DNA from: Streptomyces rugosispiralis
GTDB lineage: Bacteria > Actinomycetota > Actinomycetes > Streptomycetales > Streptomycetaceae
Assembly (NCBI RefSeq): GCF_024505145.1
Contig: NZ_JANIAA010000043.1
Coordinates: 20,794-84,793, forward strand
Length of the DNA stretch: 64,000 nt
Direction: 5' to 3'
Within the stretch, counting starts at the first letter, position 1. Each line of letters opens with the position of its first letter. Positions 42,356-50,284 of the stretch are shown here, piece by piece. A model generated the notes under the pieces. That model had not been told where the DNA came from. It saw only the letters and a program-made list of their open reading frames with translations, and ran no database searches. Made by a program: the position numbers and the translations under genes.

Positions 42356-42697
42356 CTACAGGTACAGCCCCGTGGAGTCGTCCGCGCCCTCCAGCCGCTC
42401 GGCGGCCACGGCGTGCAGATCGCGCTCCCGCATCAGTACGTAGGCGACCCCGCGGACCTCGACCTCGGCCCGGTCCTCCGGGTCGTAGAGCACCCGGTCA
42501 CCGGGCTCCACGGTCCGTACGTTCTGCCCGACCGCGACCACCTCGGCCCAGGCCAGCCGCCGGCCGACCGCCGCGGTGGCGGGGATGACGATTCCGCCGG
42601 ACGACCGGCGCTCACCCTCCGGAATGTCGGTACGGACCAGCACGCGATCGTGCAGCATCCGGATGGGCAGCTTGTCATGGGTCGTGTTCGCACTCAC
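42356..42697 (-). CDS. GroES-like co-chaperonin-fold protein
   Basis: 113 residues from a GTG start (VSANTTHDKLPIRMLHDRVL). LHDRVLVRTDIPEGERRSSG, GGIVIPATAAVGRRLAWAEV, VAVGQNVRTVEPGDRVLYDP and DRAEVEVRGVAYVLMRERDL follow the Cpn10 barrel and mobile-loop pattern closely, but the overall sequence is divergent from housekeeping GroES. There is no groEL beside it. Such accessory Cpn10-like proteins are widespread in Streptomyces; client or partner unknown. Confidence 0.88.
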   Translation of the reverse strand: MSANTTHDKLPIRMLHDRVLVRTDIPEGERRSSGGIVIPATAAVGRRLAWAEVVAVGQNVRTVEPGDRVLYDPEDRAEVEVRGVAYVLMRERDLHAVAAERLEGADDSTGLYL

Positions 42698-42765
42698 GCC
42701 ATGACCGTACCTGGCCGGAGGGCGAGATGAAGCCTTCAGGGGGGCCGGAGCCCGCCGCCCTTCCC

Positions 42766-43128
42766 TCACCGGCGCCGCTTGGCGCACCGCGCGGAGCGGG
42801 ACGTCTTGGCGGACCGGGAGGACCTGGCCGAGAGCGCGAGCAGGCCGACCAGCCCGGCCACCAGGAGCGCGGCCGGCACGATCCGCTCCATGCGGGGCTC
42901 GCCCTCCTCCGACACCAGCTGGCCGCGCACGCCCGTCACCACTCGGTTGACGGACACATAGGCCCGCCCGGCGGTCCGGTCCACGGCCGACGCCGCCTTC
43001 GCCTTCGCGTCCCCGATGATCGTCTTCGGGTGCACCCGCACCCCGATCTCGTCGAGCGTCACGGCGAGCTCCTGCCGCCTGCGGGCGATGTCCGCCTCGA
43101 TCTGCGCAGGGGTCCTGGCATCCGACAC
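42766..43128 (-). CDS. DUF3618 membrane protein
   Basis: 120 residues. The DUF3618 signature is RTPAQIEADIARRRQELAVT, LDEIGVRVHPKTIIGDAKAK, followed by one membrane helix (IVPAALLVAGLVGLLALSAR) and a basic tail. The GTG at 43128 has GGAGG seven bases upstream. Function unknown. Divergent from bcp. Confidence 0.88.
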   Translation of the reverse strand: MSDARTPAQIEADIARRRQELAVTLDEIGVRVHPKTIIGDAKAKAASAVDRTAGRAYVSVNRVVTGVRGQLVSEEGEPRMERIVPAALLVAGLVGLLALSARSSRSAKTSRSARCAKRRR

Positions 43129-43266
43129 CGCGCTGCCTCCGTCAGTCTCGATGATTCGTAGTGGACAGTCTGTCAGCTCGCTCTCCTCACCGCCCCACGG
43201 CACCCCCGGACGGGAAGCTGGCTAATGTCGGGTGTGTACCCCCGATGCCACGAGGAGCACCAGACC

Positions 43267-43734
43267 ATGAGCGAGCGACTGCAGCCCGGCGACACCGCCC
43301 CCGCCTTCACCCTCCCCGACGCGGACGGCAAGCAGGTCTCGCTCGCCGAGCACGCCGGCCGCAAGGTGATCGTCTACTTCTACCCCGCGGCCCTCACCCC
43401 CGGCTGCACCAAGCAGGCGTGCGACTTCACCGACAACCTCGAGTTCCTCTCCGGCCACGGCTACGACGTCATCGGCATCTCCCCGGACAAGCCCGAGAAG
43501 CTGGCCAAGTTCCGCGCCCAGGAGGACCTGACGGTCACCCTGCTCGCCGACCCCTCCAAGGAGACCCTGGAGGCGTACGGCGCCTTCGGCGAGAAGAAGC
43601 TCTACGGCAAGACGGTGACGGGCGTGATCCGCTCCACCGTCATCGTGGACGAGCAGGGCAAGGTCGAGCGCGCCCTGTACAACGTGAAGGCCACCGGCCA
43701 CGTCGCCAAGATCATCAAAGACCTGGGGCTGTGA
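43267..43734 (+). CDS. bcp: thiol peroxidase Bcp (peroxiredoxin Q)
   Basis: 155 residues. The AhpC/TSA fold has YFYPAALTPGCTKQACDF, where the first Cys is peroxidatic and the second, five residues on, is resolving, the atypical two-Cys pattern of Bcp. GDTAPAFTLPDADGKQVSLA is the usual start. It reduces peroxides using thioredoxin in the cytoplasm. GAGGAG lies about ten bases before the ATG at 43267. Confidence 0.95.
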   Translation: MSERLQPGDTAPAFTLPDADGKQVSLAEHAGRKVIVYFYPAALTPGCTKQACDFTDNLEFLSGHGYDVIGISPDKPEKLAKFRAQEDLTVTLLADPSKETLEAYGAFGEKKLYGKTVTGVIRSTVIVDEQGKVERALYNVKATGHVAKIIKDLGL

Positions 43735-43792
43735 CGGACCCGGGGCTCCCGCCCCGGCCCCCGTTCACCAGGCGATACCATGACCGTGCCGA

Positions 43793-43876
43793 GCGGCCGT
43801 GATGGAATTGGCAGTCATGCTGGGTTTAGGTCCCAGTGGGGTAACACCCGTGAGGGTTCGAGTCCCTCCGGCCGCA
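43793..43876 (+). tRNA. tRNA-Leu (TAG anticodon)
   Basis: 84 nt with a long variable arm. Acceptor GCGGCCG/CGGCCGC, anticodon stem CTGGG/CCCAG around TTTAGGT (anticodon TAG, reads CTA), variable arm GTGGGGTAACACCCGT, T-arm AGGGTTCGAGTCCCT. CCA is not encoded. Confidence 0.96.
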
Positions 43877-43888
43877 CGCCACGCATAC

Positions 43889-43924
43889 GCGGGCCCGGCC
43901 CGCCTCGCCGCGGGCCGGGCCCGC
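43889..43924. terminator. bidirectional terminator
   Basis: A perfect 15-bp stem gcgggcccggcccgc with 6-nt loop ctcgcc lies between tRNA-Leu and the convergent rdgB gene. Confidence 0.88.
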
Positions 43925-43943
43925 GGCGCTCTACGGGGGCCGC

Positions 43944-44579
43944 TCACCCCAGGAGTTCGCGGACGACCGGGGCGATGGCGCGGAACGCCTTGCCGCGGTG
44001 GCTGATGGCGTTCTTCTCGTCCGGGGTCAGTTCGGCGCAGGTACGGGTCTCGCCATGGGGCTGGAGGATCGGGTCGTAGCCGAAACCCCCGCCGCCCACG
44101 GGCTCGTGGCGGAGGGTGCCGGTGAGCCGGCCGGAGACCACGCGCTCGGTGCCGTCGGGGAGGGCGATGGCGGCGGCGCACTCGAAGTGGGCGCCGCGGT
44201 GTTCGTCGGGAACGTCGGCGAGCTGGGCCAGCAGCAGTTCGAGGTTGGCACGGTCGTCGCCGTGCCGGCCCGACCAGCGGGCCGAGAAGATGCCGGGGGC
44301 GCCGCCGAGGACGTCCACGCACAGCCCGGAGTCGTCGGCGATGGCGGGGTGGCCGGTGGCCTGGGCCAGGGCATGGGCCTTGAGGAGGGCGTTCTCCGCG
44401 AAGGTCACGCCGGTCTCCTTGACGTCCGGGACCTCCGGATAGGCGTCGGCGCCGACGAGTTCGACGTCGAGACCGGTCTCGCCCAGGATCGAGCGCAGCT
44501 CGGTGATCTTGTAGGCGTTGCGGGTGGCGAGGATGAGACGGCGGGGGTGCGGAGGGTGTCCGTCAGTGCGTTGCTGCAT
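43944..44579 (-). CDS. rdgB: non-canonical purine NTP pyrophosphatase (RdgB/HAM1)
   Basis: 211 residues. LILATRNAYKITELRSIL, ETGVTFAENALLKAHALAQA, AIADDSGLCVDVLGGAPGIF, SARWSGRHGDD, GGGGFGYDPILQPHG and AELTPDEKNAISHRGKAF carry all family motifs (nucleotide-binding T/SxxN-K, metal-binding DDSGL, FGYDP, SHR). It hydrolyses dITP/XTP to protect DNA. It belongs to the rph-rdgB neighbourhood conserved in actinobacteria, with a lipoprotein gene between. Confidence 0.96.
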   Translation of the reverse strand: MQQRTDGHPPHPRRLILATRNAYKITELRSILGETGLDVELVGADAYPEVPDVKETGVTFAENALLKAHALAQATGHPAIADDSGLCVDVLGGAPGIFSARWSGRHGDDRANLELLLAQLADVPDEHRGAHFECAAAIALPDGTERVVSGRLTGTLRHEPVGGGGFGYDPILQPHGETRTCAELTPDEKNAISHRGKAFRAIAPVVRELLG

Positions 44580-44626
44580 AGTTCTCGATTATCGAGGGTG
44601 GATGGCGCGTGCCGATCGGGGGGCGG

Positions 44627-45022
44627 TCAGGGCGAGCAGACCTTGGTCAGCTCACCCGCCGCGTCCTTGACCGGGCTCAGATCGGGGTCCTCGCCGCTGT
44701 CGACGGACTTCTGGACGTTGTCCACGGCCTTCTGGAGGTCGTCGAGGGCCTTGCCGACGTCCGCGTTGTCGGTGCGGTCTCCGACCTTGTCGATGTCCTT
44801 GTCGAGGGCATCCAGGATCTTGTCGGCCTGCTGCGGGTCGATGGCGGCGCCGACCATGGCGTCCTGGAGGTCGTCCACGTCGTTGGATATCTCCAGCGCG
44901 AGTTGGGCGCAGTCCAGGGCCTTCTCCACCGCGCTGCAGCCCACGGTGACCGGCACCGCGAGCGCGACGGCGGCGAGGGCGGTGACGGCGGTGGTACGGC
45001 GGTGACGGAGGCGCGGCGCCAT
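44627..45022 (-). CDS. predicted lipoprotein between rph and rdgB
   Basis: 131 residues. Basic N-terminus MAPRLRHRRTTAVTALAAVA with lipobox VTVGC near residue 29. The mature protein is an acidic all-helical domain: DCAQLALEISNDVDDLQDAM, ADKILDALDKDIDKVGDRTD, VGKALDDLQKAVDNVQKSVD, ending LTKVCSP, so two cysteines may pair. No enzyme motif is seen; the helical repeats suggest a coiled-coil surface protein. Confidence 0.82.
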   Translation of the reverse strand: MAPRLRHRRTTAVTALAAVALAVPVTVGCSAVEKALDCAQLALEISNDVDDLQDAMVGAAIDPQQADKILDALDKDIDKVGDRTDNADVGKALDDLQKAVDNVQKSVDSGEDPDLSPVKDAAGELTKVCSP

Positions 45023-45101
45023 GAAGTGGGTCCTTCCCCGGGAAAGGTGCTGGTACCTGACTAAACGCCAGGCGCCGCGCGGTGGTTGCCCGATGCCGCC
45101 G

Positions 45102-45833
<732 letters not shown>

Positions 45834-45943
45834 GGGATGAGCCTATCGGCATCGCGAAGGGCCCCGGTCCGCGTCCGCGGCGGGGCAGGGGGCCTCTGAT
45901 GGATCTCCCTGGCCCCGGAGGGCGGCGCGACGGGCTCAGCGGC

Positions 45944-46177
45944 TCACATCAGGTCTTCGATCTCGGCGGCGACGGGGTCCGCGTCGGTGCCGATGACCAC
46001 CTGGATCGCGCTGCCCATCTTCACCACGCCATGGGCGCCCGCGGCCTTCAGCAGCGCCTCGTCGACCAGGGAGACGTCCTTGACCTCGGTACGGAGTCGG
46101 GTGATGCAGCCCTCGACCTCGACGATGTTGTCGATGCCGCCGAGCCCCTCGACGATCTTCTCAGCCTTGCTGGCCAT
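45944..46177 (-). CDS. nagF: PTS glucose/GlcNAc-type EIIB domain protein
   Basis: 77 residues: AEKIVEGLGGIDNIVEVEGC with the phospho-accepting Cys in GCITRLRTEV, then AAGAHGVVKMGSAIQVVIGT. A stand-alone EIIB of the glucose/GlcNAc family, matching NagF of S. coelicolor, which passes phosphate from EIIA to GlcNAc with an EIIC. The ATG at 46177 follows GGGAGCG. Divergent from the EIIC gene; a dre operator 45 bp upstream indicates DasR control. Confidence 0.9.
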   Translation of the reverse strand: MASKAEKIVEGLGGIDNIVEVEGCITRLRTEVKDVSLVDEALLKAAGAHGVVKMGSAIQVVIGTDADPVAAEIEDLM

Positions 46178-46221
46178 GTTCGCTCCCTGTCGTCCTGCTG
46201 TCCGCGTTACAACCAACCGAG

Positions 46222-46237
46222 AATGGTCTACACCATT
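46222..46237. promoter_or_regulatory. dre (DasR) site 1 of the GlcNAc PTS region
   Basis: aatggtctacaccatt: 11 of 12 core bases match TGGTCTAGACCA. Close to the EIIB gene start. Confidence 0.85.
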
Positions 46238-46321
46238 ATGCGGGGTGGAGGGTCGGCCGTCACATGGAAGGATAGATTCCTTTATCGGACCCCTACGTGT
46301 AACGGAGCCCTACGTGCTACA

Positions 46322-46337
46322 ACAGGTCTACACCACA
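46322..46337. promoter_or_regulatory. dre (DasR) site 2
   Basis: acaggtctacaccaca resembles the dre sites recorded upstream of nagE2 in S. coelicolor. It lies 66-81 bp upstream of the EIIC gene. Confidence 0.82.
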
Positions 46338-46352
46338 TGTGGTTTAGACCAT
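46337..46352. promoter_or_regulatory. dre (DasR) site 3
   Basis: atgtggtttagaccat directly abuts site 2, so two DasR dimers could bind side by side ahead of the EIIC gene. Eleven of 12 core bases match. Confidence 0.82.
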
Positions 46353-46402
46353 AGCGCGGGCCGCCCCCATCCCCTGAGAGCCCGCCTCACCAGGAGGAAC
46401 TC

Positions 46403-47668
46403 GTGACGACGGCCAGCGCCGCCCCCGCGGCGGAGAAGAAGAAGGGCGCCAGCGTGATGGCCGCGCTCCAGCGCATCGGCCGCAGCCTGATGCTGCCGGT
46501 GGCGGTGCTGCCCGCCGCTGCCCTCCTGGTGCGCCTCGGAAACACCGACATGCTCGGGCGACCGGAATTCCCCGCCTTCCTGACGAAGATCGCCTCATTC
46601 ATGGCCGCCGGCGGTAACGCGATCCTGGACAACATGCCGCTGTTGTTCGCCGTGGGCATCGCGATCGGCTTCGCGAAGAAGTCGGACGGCTCGACCGCGC
46701 TCGCCGCGGTCGTCGGCTACTTGGTCTTCAAGAACGTGCTCGGCACCTTCACCGACAAGAGCCTGCCAAAGGTGGCGACGGCCGTCGACGGCAAGGTCGT
46801 CATGGTGGACGCCCCGGCCGACGCCAAGGTGCTCGGCGGTGTGGTGATGGGTCTCGCCGTCGCGCTGCTCTACCAGCGCTTCTACCGCACCAAGCTGCCG
46901 GACTGGGCGGGCTTCTTCGGCGGCCGTCGACTGGTCCCGATCCTGGCGGCCCTCGCCGGCCTGATACTCGGCATCGTCTTCGGCTACATCTGGCCGGTCC
47001 TCGGTACCGGTCTGCACAACTTCGGTGAGTGGTTGGTGGGTTCGGGCTCCATCGGCGCCGGCATCTTCGGTGTCGCCAACCGCGCGCTGATCCCGATCGG
47101 CATGCACCACCTGCTGAACTCGTTCCCCTGGCTACAGGCGGGCGACTACCACGGCAAGAGCGGCGACATCGCGCGCTTCCTGGCCGGCGACCCGACCGCG
47201 GGCCAGTTCCTGACCGGCTTCTTCCCGGTCATGATGTTCGGCCTCCCGGCCGCCTGCCTCGCCATCGTGCACTGCGCCCGCCCGGAGCGCCGCAAGGTGA
47301 TCGGCGGCATGATGCTCTCGCTCGCGCTGACGTCCTTCGTCACCGGCGTCACCGAGCCGATCGAGTTCACCTTCATGTTCATCGCGCCGGTCCTGTACGC
47401 GATCCACGCGGTCCTCACCGGTATCTCCATGGCTCTGACCTGGGCGCTGGGCATGCGGGACGGCTTCGGCTTCTCGGCCGGCGTGATCGACTGGGCTCTG
47501 AACCTGGGCATCGCAAGCAATCCATGGGGACTGATGCTGGTTGGCCTGTGCTTCGGCGCCGTCTACTACGCGATCTTCCGCTTCGCCATCACCAAGTTCA
47601 ACCTGCCAACCCCAGGCCGCGAGTCGGACGAGGAGCTGAAAGAAATTCTGAAGGCCGAGGCTAAGTAG
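46403..47668 (+). CDS. nagE2: PTS GlcNAc permease EIIC
   Basis: 421 residues with about ten membrane segments. LQRIGRSLMLPVAVLPAAAL, then LLFAVGIAIGFAKKSDGSTA and LIPIGMHHLLNSFPWLQAGD. The substrate-site motif is TGVTEPIEFTFMFIAPVLYA (conserved ITEPIEF-like). It imports and phosphorylates N-acetylglucosamine with the EIIB across the divergent promoter. CAGGAGG lies upstream of the GTG start. Two abutting dre sites imply DasR repression relieved by GlcN-6-P. The usual Streptomyces nagE1 duplicate is not present in the space between EIIB and this gene. Confidence 0.93.
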   Translation: MTTASAAPAAEKKKGASVMAALQRIGRSLMLPVAVLPAAALLVRLGNTDMLGRPEFPAFLTKIASFMAAGGNAILDNMPLLFAVGIAIGFAKKSDGSTALAAVVGYLVFKNVLGTFTDKSLPKVATAVDGKVVMVDAPADAKVLGGVVMGLAVALLYQRFYRTKLPDWAGFFGGRRLVPILAALAGLILGIVFGYIWPVLGTGLHNFGEWLVGSGSIGAGIFGVANRALIPIGMHHLLNSFPWLQAGDYHGKSGDIARFLAGDPTAGQFLTGFFPVMMFGLPAACLAIVHCARPERRKVIGGMMLSLALTSFVTGVTEPIEFTFMFIAPVLYAIHAVLTGISMALTWALGMRDGFGFSAGVIDWALNLGIASNPWGLMLVGLCFGAVYYAIFRFAITKFNLPTPGRESDEELKEILKAEAK

Positions 47669-47689
47669 GACTTTCCCGAAACTCGATCA

Positions 47690-47731
47690 CGCCGAATTCC
47701 CCGGCCGCACTGCGGATCGGGGAATTCGGCG
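47690..47731 (+). terminator. terminator after the EIIC gene
   Basis: A perfect 13-bp stem cgccgaattcccc / ggggaattcggcg with a 16-nt loop, followed by cgcccgtttcgtt. It insulates the glycocin cassette from upstream transcription. Confidence 0.85.
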
Positions 47732-47871
47732 CGCCCGTTTCGTTAATCCCGCAGAAAGCCCCTTGTTTACCAGATGCAATTTCCGGCCCGGAAGATCCAG
47801 TGATCATAATCACGGGTCCTCTCCTTGATCACGCCGAAATCTTCAGCCTACGGTGTCGACCGGGTCAATCA

Positions 47872-47883
47872 TGGCCTAGACCA
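47872..47883 (+). promoter_or_regulatory. possible dre (DasR) site before the glycocin precursor
   Basis: tggcctagacca matches 11 of 12 bases of the dre core TGGTCTAGACCA. Its right end is 20 bp from the precursor ATG, where a bound repressor would block transcription. The flanking bases do not follow the extended 16-bp consensus. Confidence 0.5.
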
Positions 47884-47902
47884 ACGACAAACTGGGGAAA
47901 CT

Positions 47903-48097
47903 ATGAGCCTGCAAGCTCTGCGTGAGCTGAAGTTCGCCGCACTCAGCGACGAGGAGGCGGCCGCCGCCTCCGGCGAGGGCAAGAAGCCGAGCCGCGCCCA
48001 GTGCGAGTGGATTTTCGCTCAGATCGGCAATCCTATGGGTTGCAGCTACGGCGACTACTACAAGCTCTGGAAGTCGCTGGGCTGCGACAAGCTGTAG
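47903..48097 (+). CDS. glycocin-type RiPP precursor peptide
   Basis: 64 residues. The leader MSLQALRELKFAALSDEEAA continues to ASGEG and has the LSDEE element of double-Gly leaders read by C39 proteases. The core from about residue 27 holds three cysteines at 34, 47 and 61: SRAQCEWIFAQI (helix 1), GNPMGCSYGD (loop), YYKLWKSLGC (helix 2). AQC and the central MGC-Ser-Gly loop recall sublancin (AQCAALW; IGCGGG), whose loop Cys is S-glycosylated. GGGGAA lies six bases before the ATG. A SunT-like exporter and SunS-like transferase follow. Inferred product: a helix-loop-helix antimicrobial with one Cys34-Cys61 disulfide and sugar on Cys47. The cleavage motif is not a canonical GG. Confidence 0.85.
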   Translation: MSLQALRELKFAALSDEEAAAASGEGKKPSRAQCEWIFAQIGNPMGCSYGDYYKLWKSLGCDKL

Positions 48098-48106
48098 TAC
48101 GGATCC

Positions 48107-48141
48107 GCGCCCGCCCCGTCCGGCGGCGGGCGCGCTCTTTT
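48107..48141 (+). terminator. attenuating hairpin between precursor and exporter
   Basis: gcgcccgcc pairs with ggcgggcgc across a 9-nt loop and is followed by gctctttt. Its position suits partial termination, leaving more precursor mRNA than exporter mRNA. Confidence 0.7.
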
Positions 48142-48160
48142 CCCGGCCAGGAGTTCTTCG

Positions 48161-50284
48161 GTGAAGTGGCAGAGATACCACACCCATCAGTCGGGGGACA
48201 CCGACTGCGGCCCGGCGTCTCTGCGCGCCGTGCTCATGCGGCACGGGGTCGTGGTCGACGCGGCACTCCTGCGCGAGTCCACGGGGCTCGGCGAACGCGG
48301 CTCCAATCTGCTCCGGCTGCGCGAGGTCCTGCGGGGCTACGGCGTCGACAGCGAACTCCTCCGGCTGGACACCGACCAGCTGCGGCAGGCCGTACGGCTG
48401 GCGGGACCGACGATCATCCTGCTGGACGAGGACGGTGACCGGCACTTCGTTGTCGTCCACGAGGCCACCGACAGCGGCCACTTCATCGTCGGCGACCCAC
48501 TGCTCCAGCGTCCGATGCGCGTCGCGCCCGAGGTCCTCGCCGAGGTCTTCCACGGGGAGGCCCTGGTCACCGACAGGCCGATGGCGCGGCTGCCGCTGGG
48601 GGCCCGGATCCGCGCCTCCCGTGCGCAGGGTCTGGTGTGGCAGGCCGCCCGAGCCCATCGGGGGCGGCTCCTGCTGATCCTGGCGGCGACCGTCGTCGTG
48701 GCCCTGGTGGCCCTGCTGAACAGCCTGTTCGTCCAGATGGCGGTGGACCGCGTCATGCGAGACGGCTCGCGGCGGGCGCTGGCTGTCATGTCGGCCGAGT
48801 TCATCGGGATCGCCCTGGCGGCAGCGGGCGTCCAGTATCTGCGGGGCCGCGCCATCGTGGCCCTGAGCCAGTCGCTCCAACGGCAGTTGTCGGAACGCTA
48901 CCTGCATAAACTCCTGCGGCTTCCGGCCGGTTACTTCAAAAGCCGCAGAGCCGGTGACCTGGTGAGCCGGATCGACGATGTGCAGGAAATCCAGGGGCTC
49001 GTCACCGCGGCCTCCGTCAGGGCGGCCATCGACATCTGTGTCGTCCTCTCGGTCGGCGGCTATCTGCTCGTGACCGGGCCCTCGCTCTTCCTGTTCCTGA
49101 TCCCGCCCGCCGCGGTCAACGTGCTCAGCTCCGTCCTCCTCTACCCGCACATCAGGAACGCCGCGGCGGAAGCTCTCCAGCGGGACGCCACACTGAAATC
49201 CGAGACACTCAACTCCCTGCGGGGACACATGGAGTTGACCGGTTACGGCAGGGGCGACTACGCCTTCGGCCGCATGAGCAGGGCATTGCGGCGCAGAATC
49301 GAGTCGGAGACGCGGCTCGGCCGTCTGGAGAACGTCAACTCCGTGATCAAGACGGCCAGTCAGACCGTCTTCACGGTGGTGGCGGCCTGGGCGGGGCTGA
49401 GCCGCATGATGTCCGGGGCGCTCACCGTCGGCCAGGTCTTCGGATTCCTGACCATGGCCGGCTACTTCCTCGGCGCCATGGACTCCGTCGCGTCCTTCCA
49501 GGTGACCGTTCAGCGCACCTCTGCCGCCCTGGGCCGGTACCGGGACGTGGTGATGCAGCGCGACGACGCCCGGCTCTCGCTGCCGGTGGAGCAGGCGGAG
49601 ACGCCACGGGAGTCGGCCGACCTCTCGATCAGGTCCCTGCGGTTCCGCCATCCCGGCGCCCGGCAGGACACGATCCGCGGACTCGACCTCGATGTCCCGT
49701 ACGGCGCAAGCATGCTCCTGCGCGGCGCGAACGGCTCGGGCAAGAGCACGCTCCTCACCCTGCTCGCGGGGATGCACCCCGGATACGAGGGCAGTATCAC
49801 CCTCGGTGGCGCCGAGATCAGCCACATCCCATCGGCCGAGTTGCCGCGGCACGTCCTGTACGTCCCGGAGACCCCGGTCCTGCTCACCGCCTCCCTGCGC
49901 GAGAACCTGACCCTGGGCGTACCGCACAGCACGGCCGACGTTCTGGATGCCTGCCGCGTCGCCTGTTTCCTGGACGTCGTCGACAGCCTTCCTGAAGGGC
50001 TGGACGAGCCGGTACGGGAGACCGGCGCGGGGTTCTCGCGCGGCCAGATCCAGCGTCTGTCGATCGCCCGCGCCGTCCTGCACGGCCCCCGGATCTACCT
50101 CTTCGACGAGACGTTCAGCGGCATCGACCGGGACACCCTCACCCGGATCTGGGACGCGCTCCGCATGGTCGAGGGCACCAAGATCATGGTCTCGCATGGG
50201 CATGTCGGGGACGCCGCGTTCGACCTGGAACACTCCCTCGCCCCCTCGTCCGACCTCTGCCAGGAAAGCCCTCTGCCGCGATGA
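48161..50284 (+). CDS. C39 peptidase-containing ABC transporter (SunT-like)
   Basis: 707 residues, the size of bacteriocin PCATs. Residues 1-130 are the C39 protease: GDTDCGPASLRAV (catalytic Cys16), RHFVVVHEA (His95), IVGDP (Asp112). Residues 155-430 form six membrane helices. The ATPase has Walker A GANGSGKST (about 522), signature FSRGQIQRLSIARAVL and Walker B IYLFDETFSGID (about 645), with H-loop MVSHG. It clips the leader and exports the core peptide. GTG start with AGGAG upstream. Coupled to the glycosyltransferase by an ATGA overlap. Confidence 0.93.
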   Translation: MKWQRYHTHQSGDTDCGPASLRAVLMRHGVVVDAALLRESTGLGERGSNLLRLREVLRGYGVDSELLRLDTDQLRQAVRLAGPTIILLDEDGDRHFVVVHEATDSGHFIVGDPLLQRPMRVAPEVLAEVFHGEALVTDRPMARLPLGARIRASRAQGLVWQAARAHRGRLLLILAATVVVALVALLNSLFVQMAVDRVMRDGSRRALAVMSAEFIGIALAAAGVQYLRGRAIVALSQSLQRQLSERYLHKLLRLPAGYFKSRRAGDLVSRIDDVQEIQGLVTAASVRAAIDICVVLSVGGYLLVTGPSLFLFLIPPAAVNVLSSVLLYPHIRNAAAEALQRDATLKSETLNSLRGHMELTGYGRGDYAFGRMSRALRRRIESETRLGRLENVNSVIKTASQTVFTVVAAWAGLSRMMSGALTVGQVFGFLTMAGYFLGAMDSVASFQVTVQRTSAALGRYRDVVMQRDDARLSLPVEQAETPRESADLSIRSLRFRHPGARQDTIRGLDLDVPYGASMLLRGANGSGKSTLLTLLAGMHPGYEGSITLGGAEISHIPSAELPRHVLYVPETPVLLTASLRENLTLGVPHSTADVLDACRVACFLDVVDSLPEGLDEPVRETGAGFSRGQIQRLSIARAVLHGPRIYLFDETFSGIDRDTLTRIWDALRMVEGTKIMVSHGHVGDAAFDLEHSLAPSSDLCQESPLPR

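Noticed and set aside
41541..42443. Repeat-protein-like frames (GAKPRPGSLGQSP type)
   Set aside because: Artefacts of the second palindromic array; readable on both strands with no start signal.
43765..44322. Minus-strand frame with GGTRTLTGVTPLGPK
   Set aside because: Translation through tRNA-Leu and antisense to rdgB.
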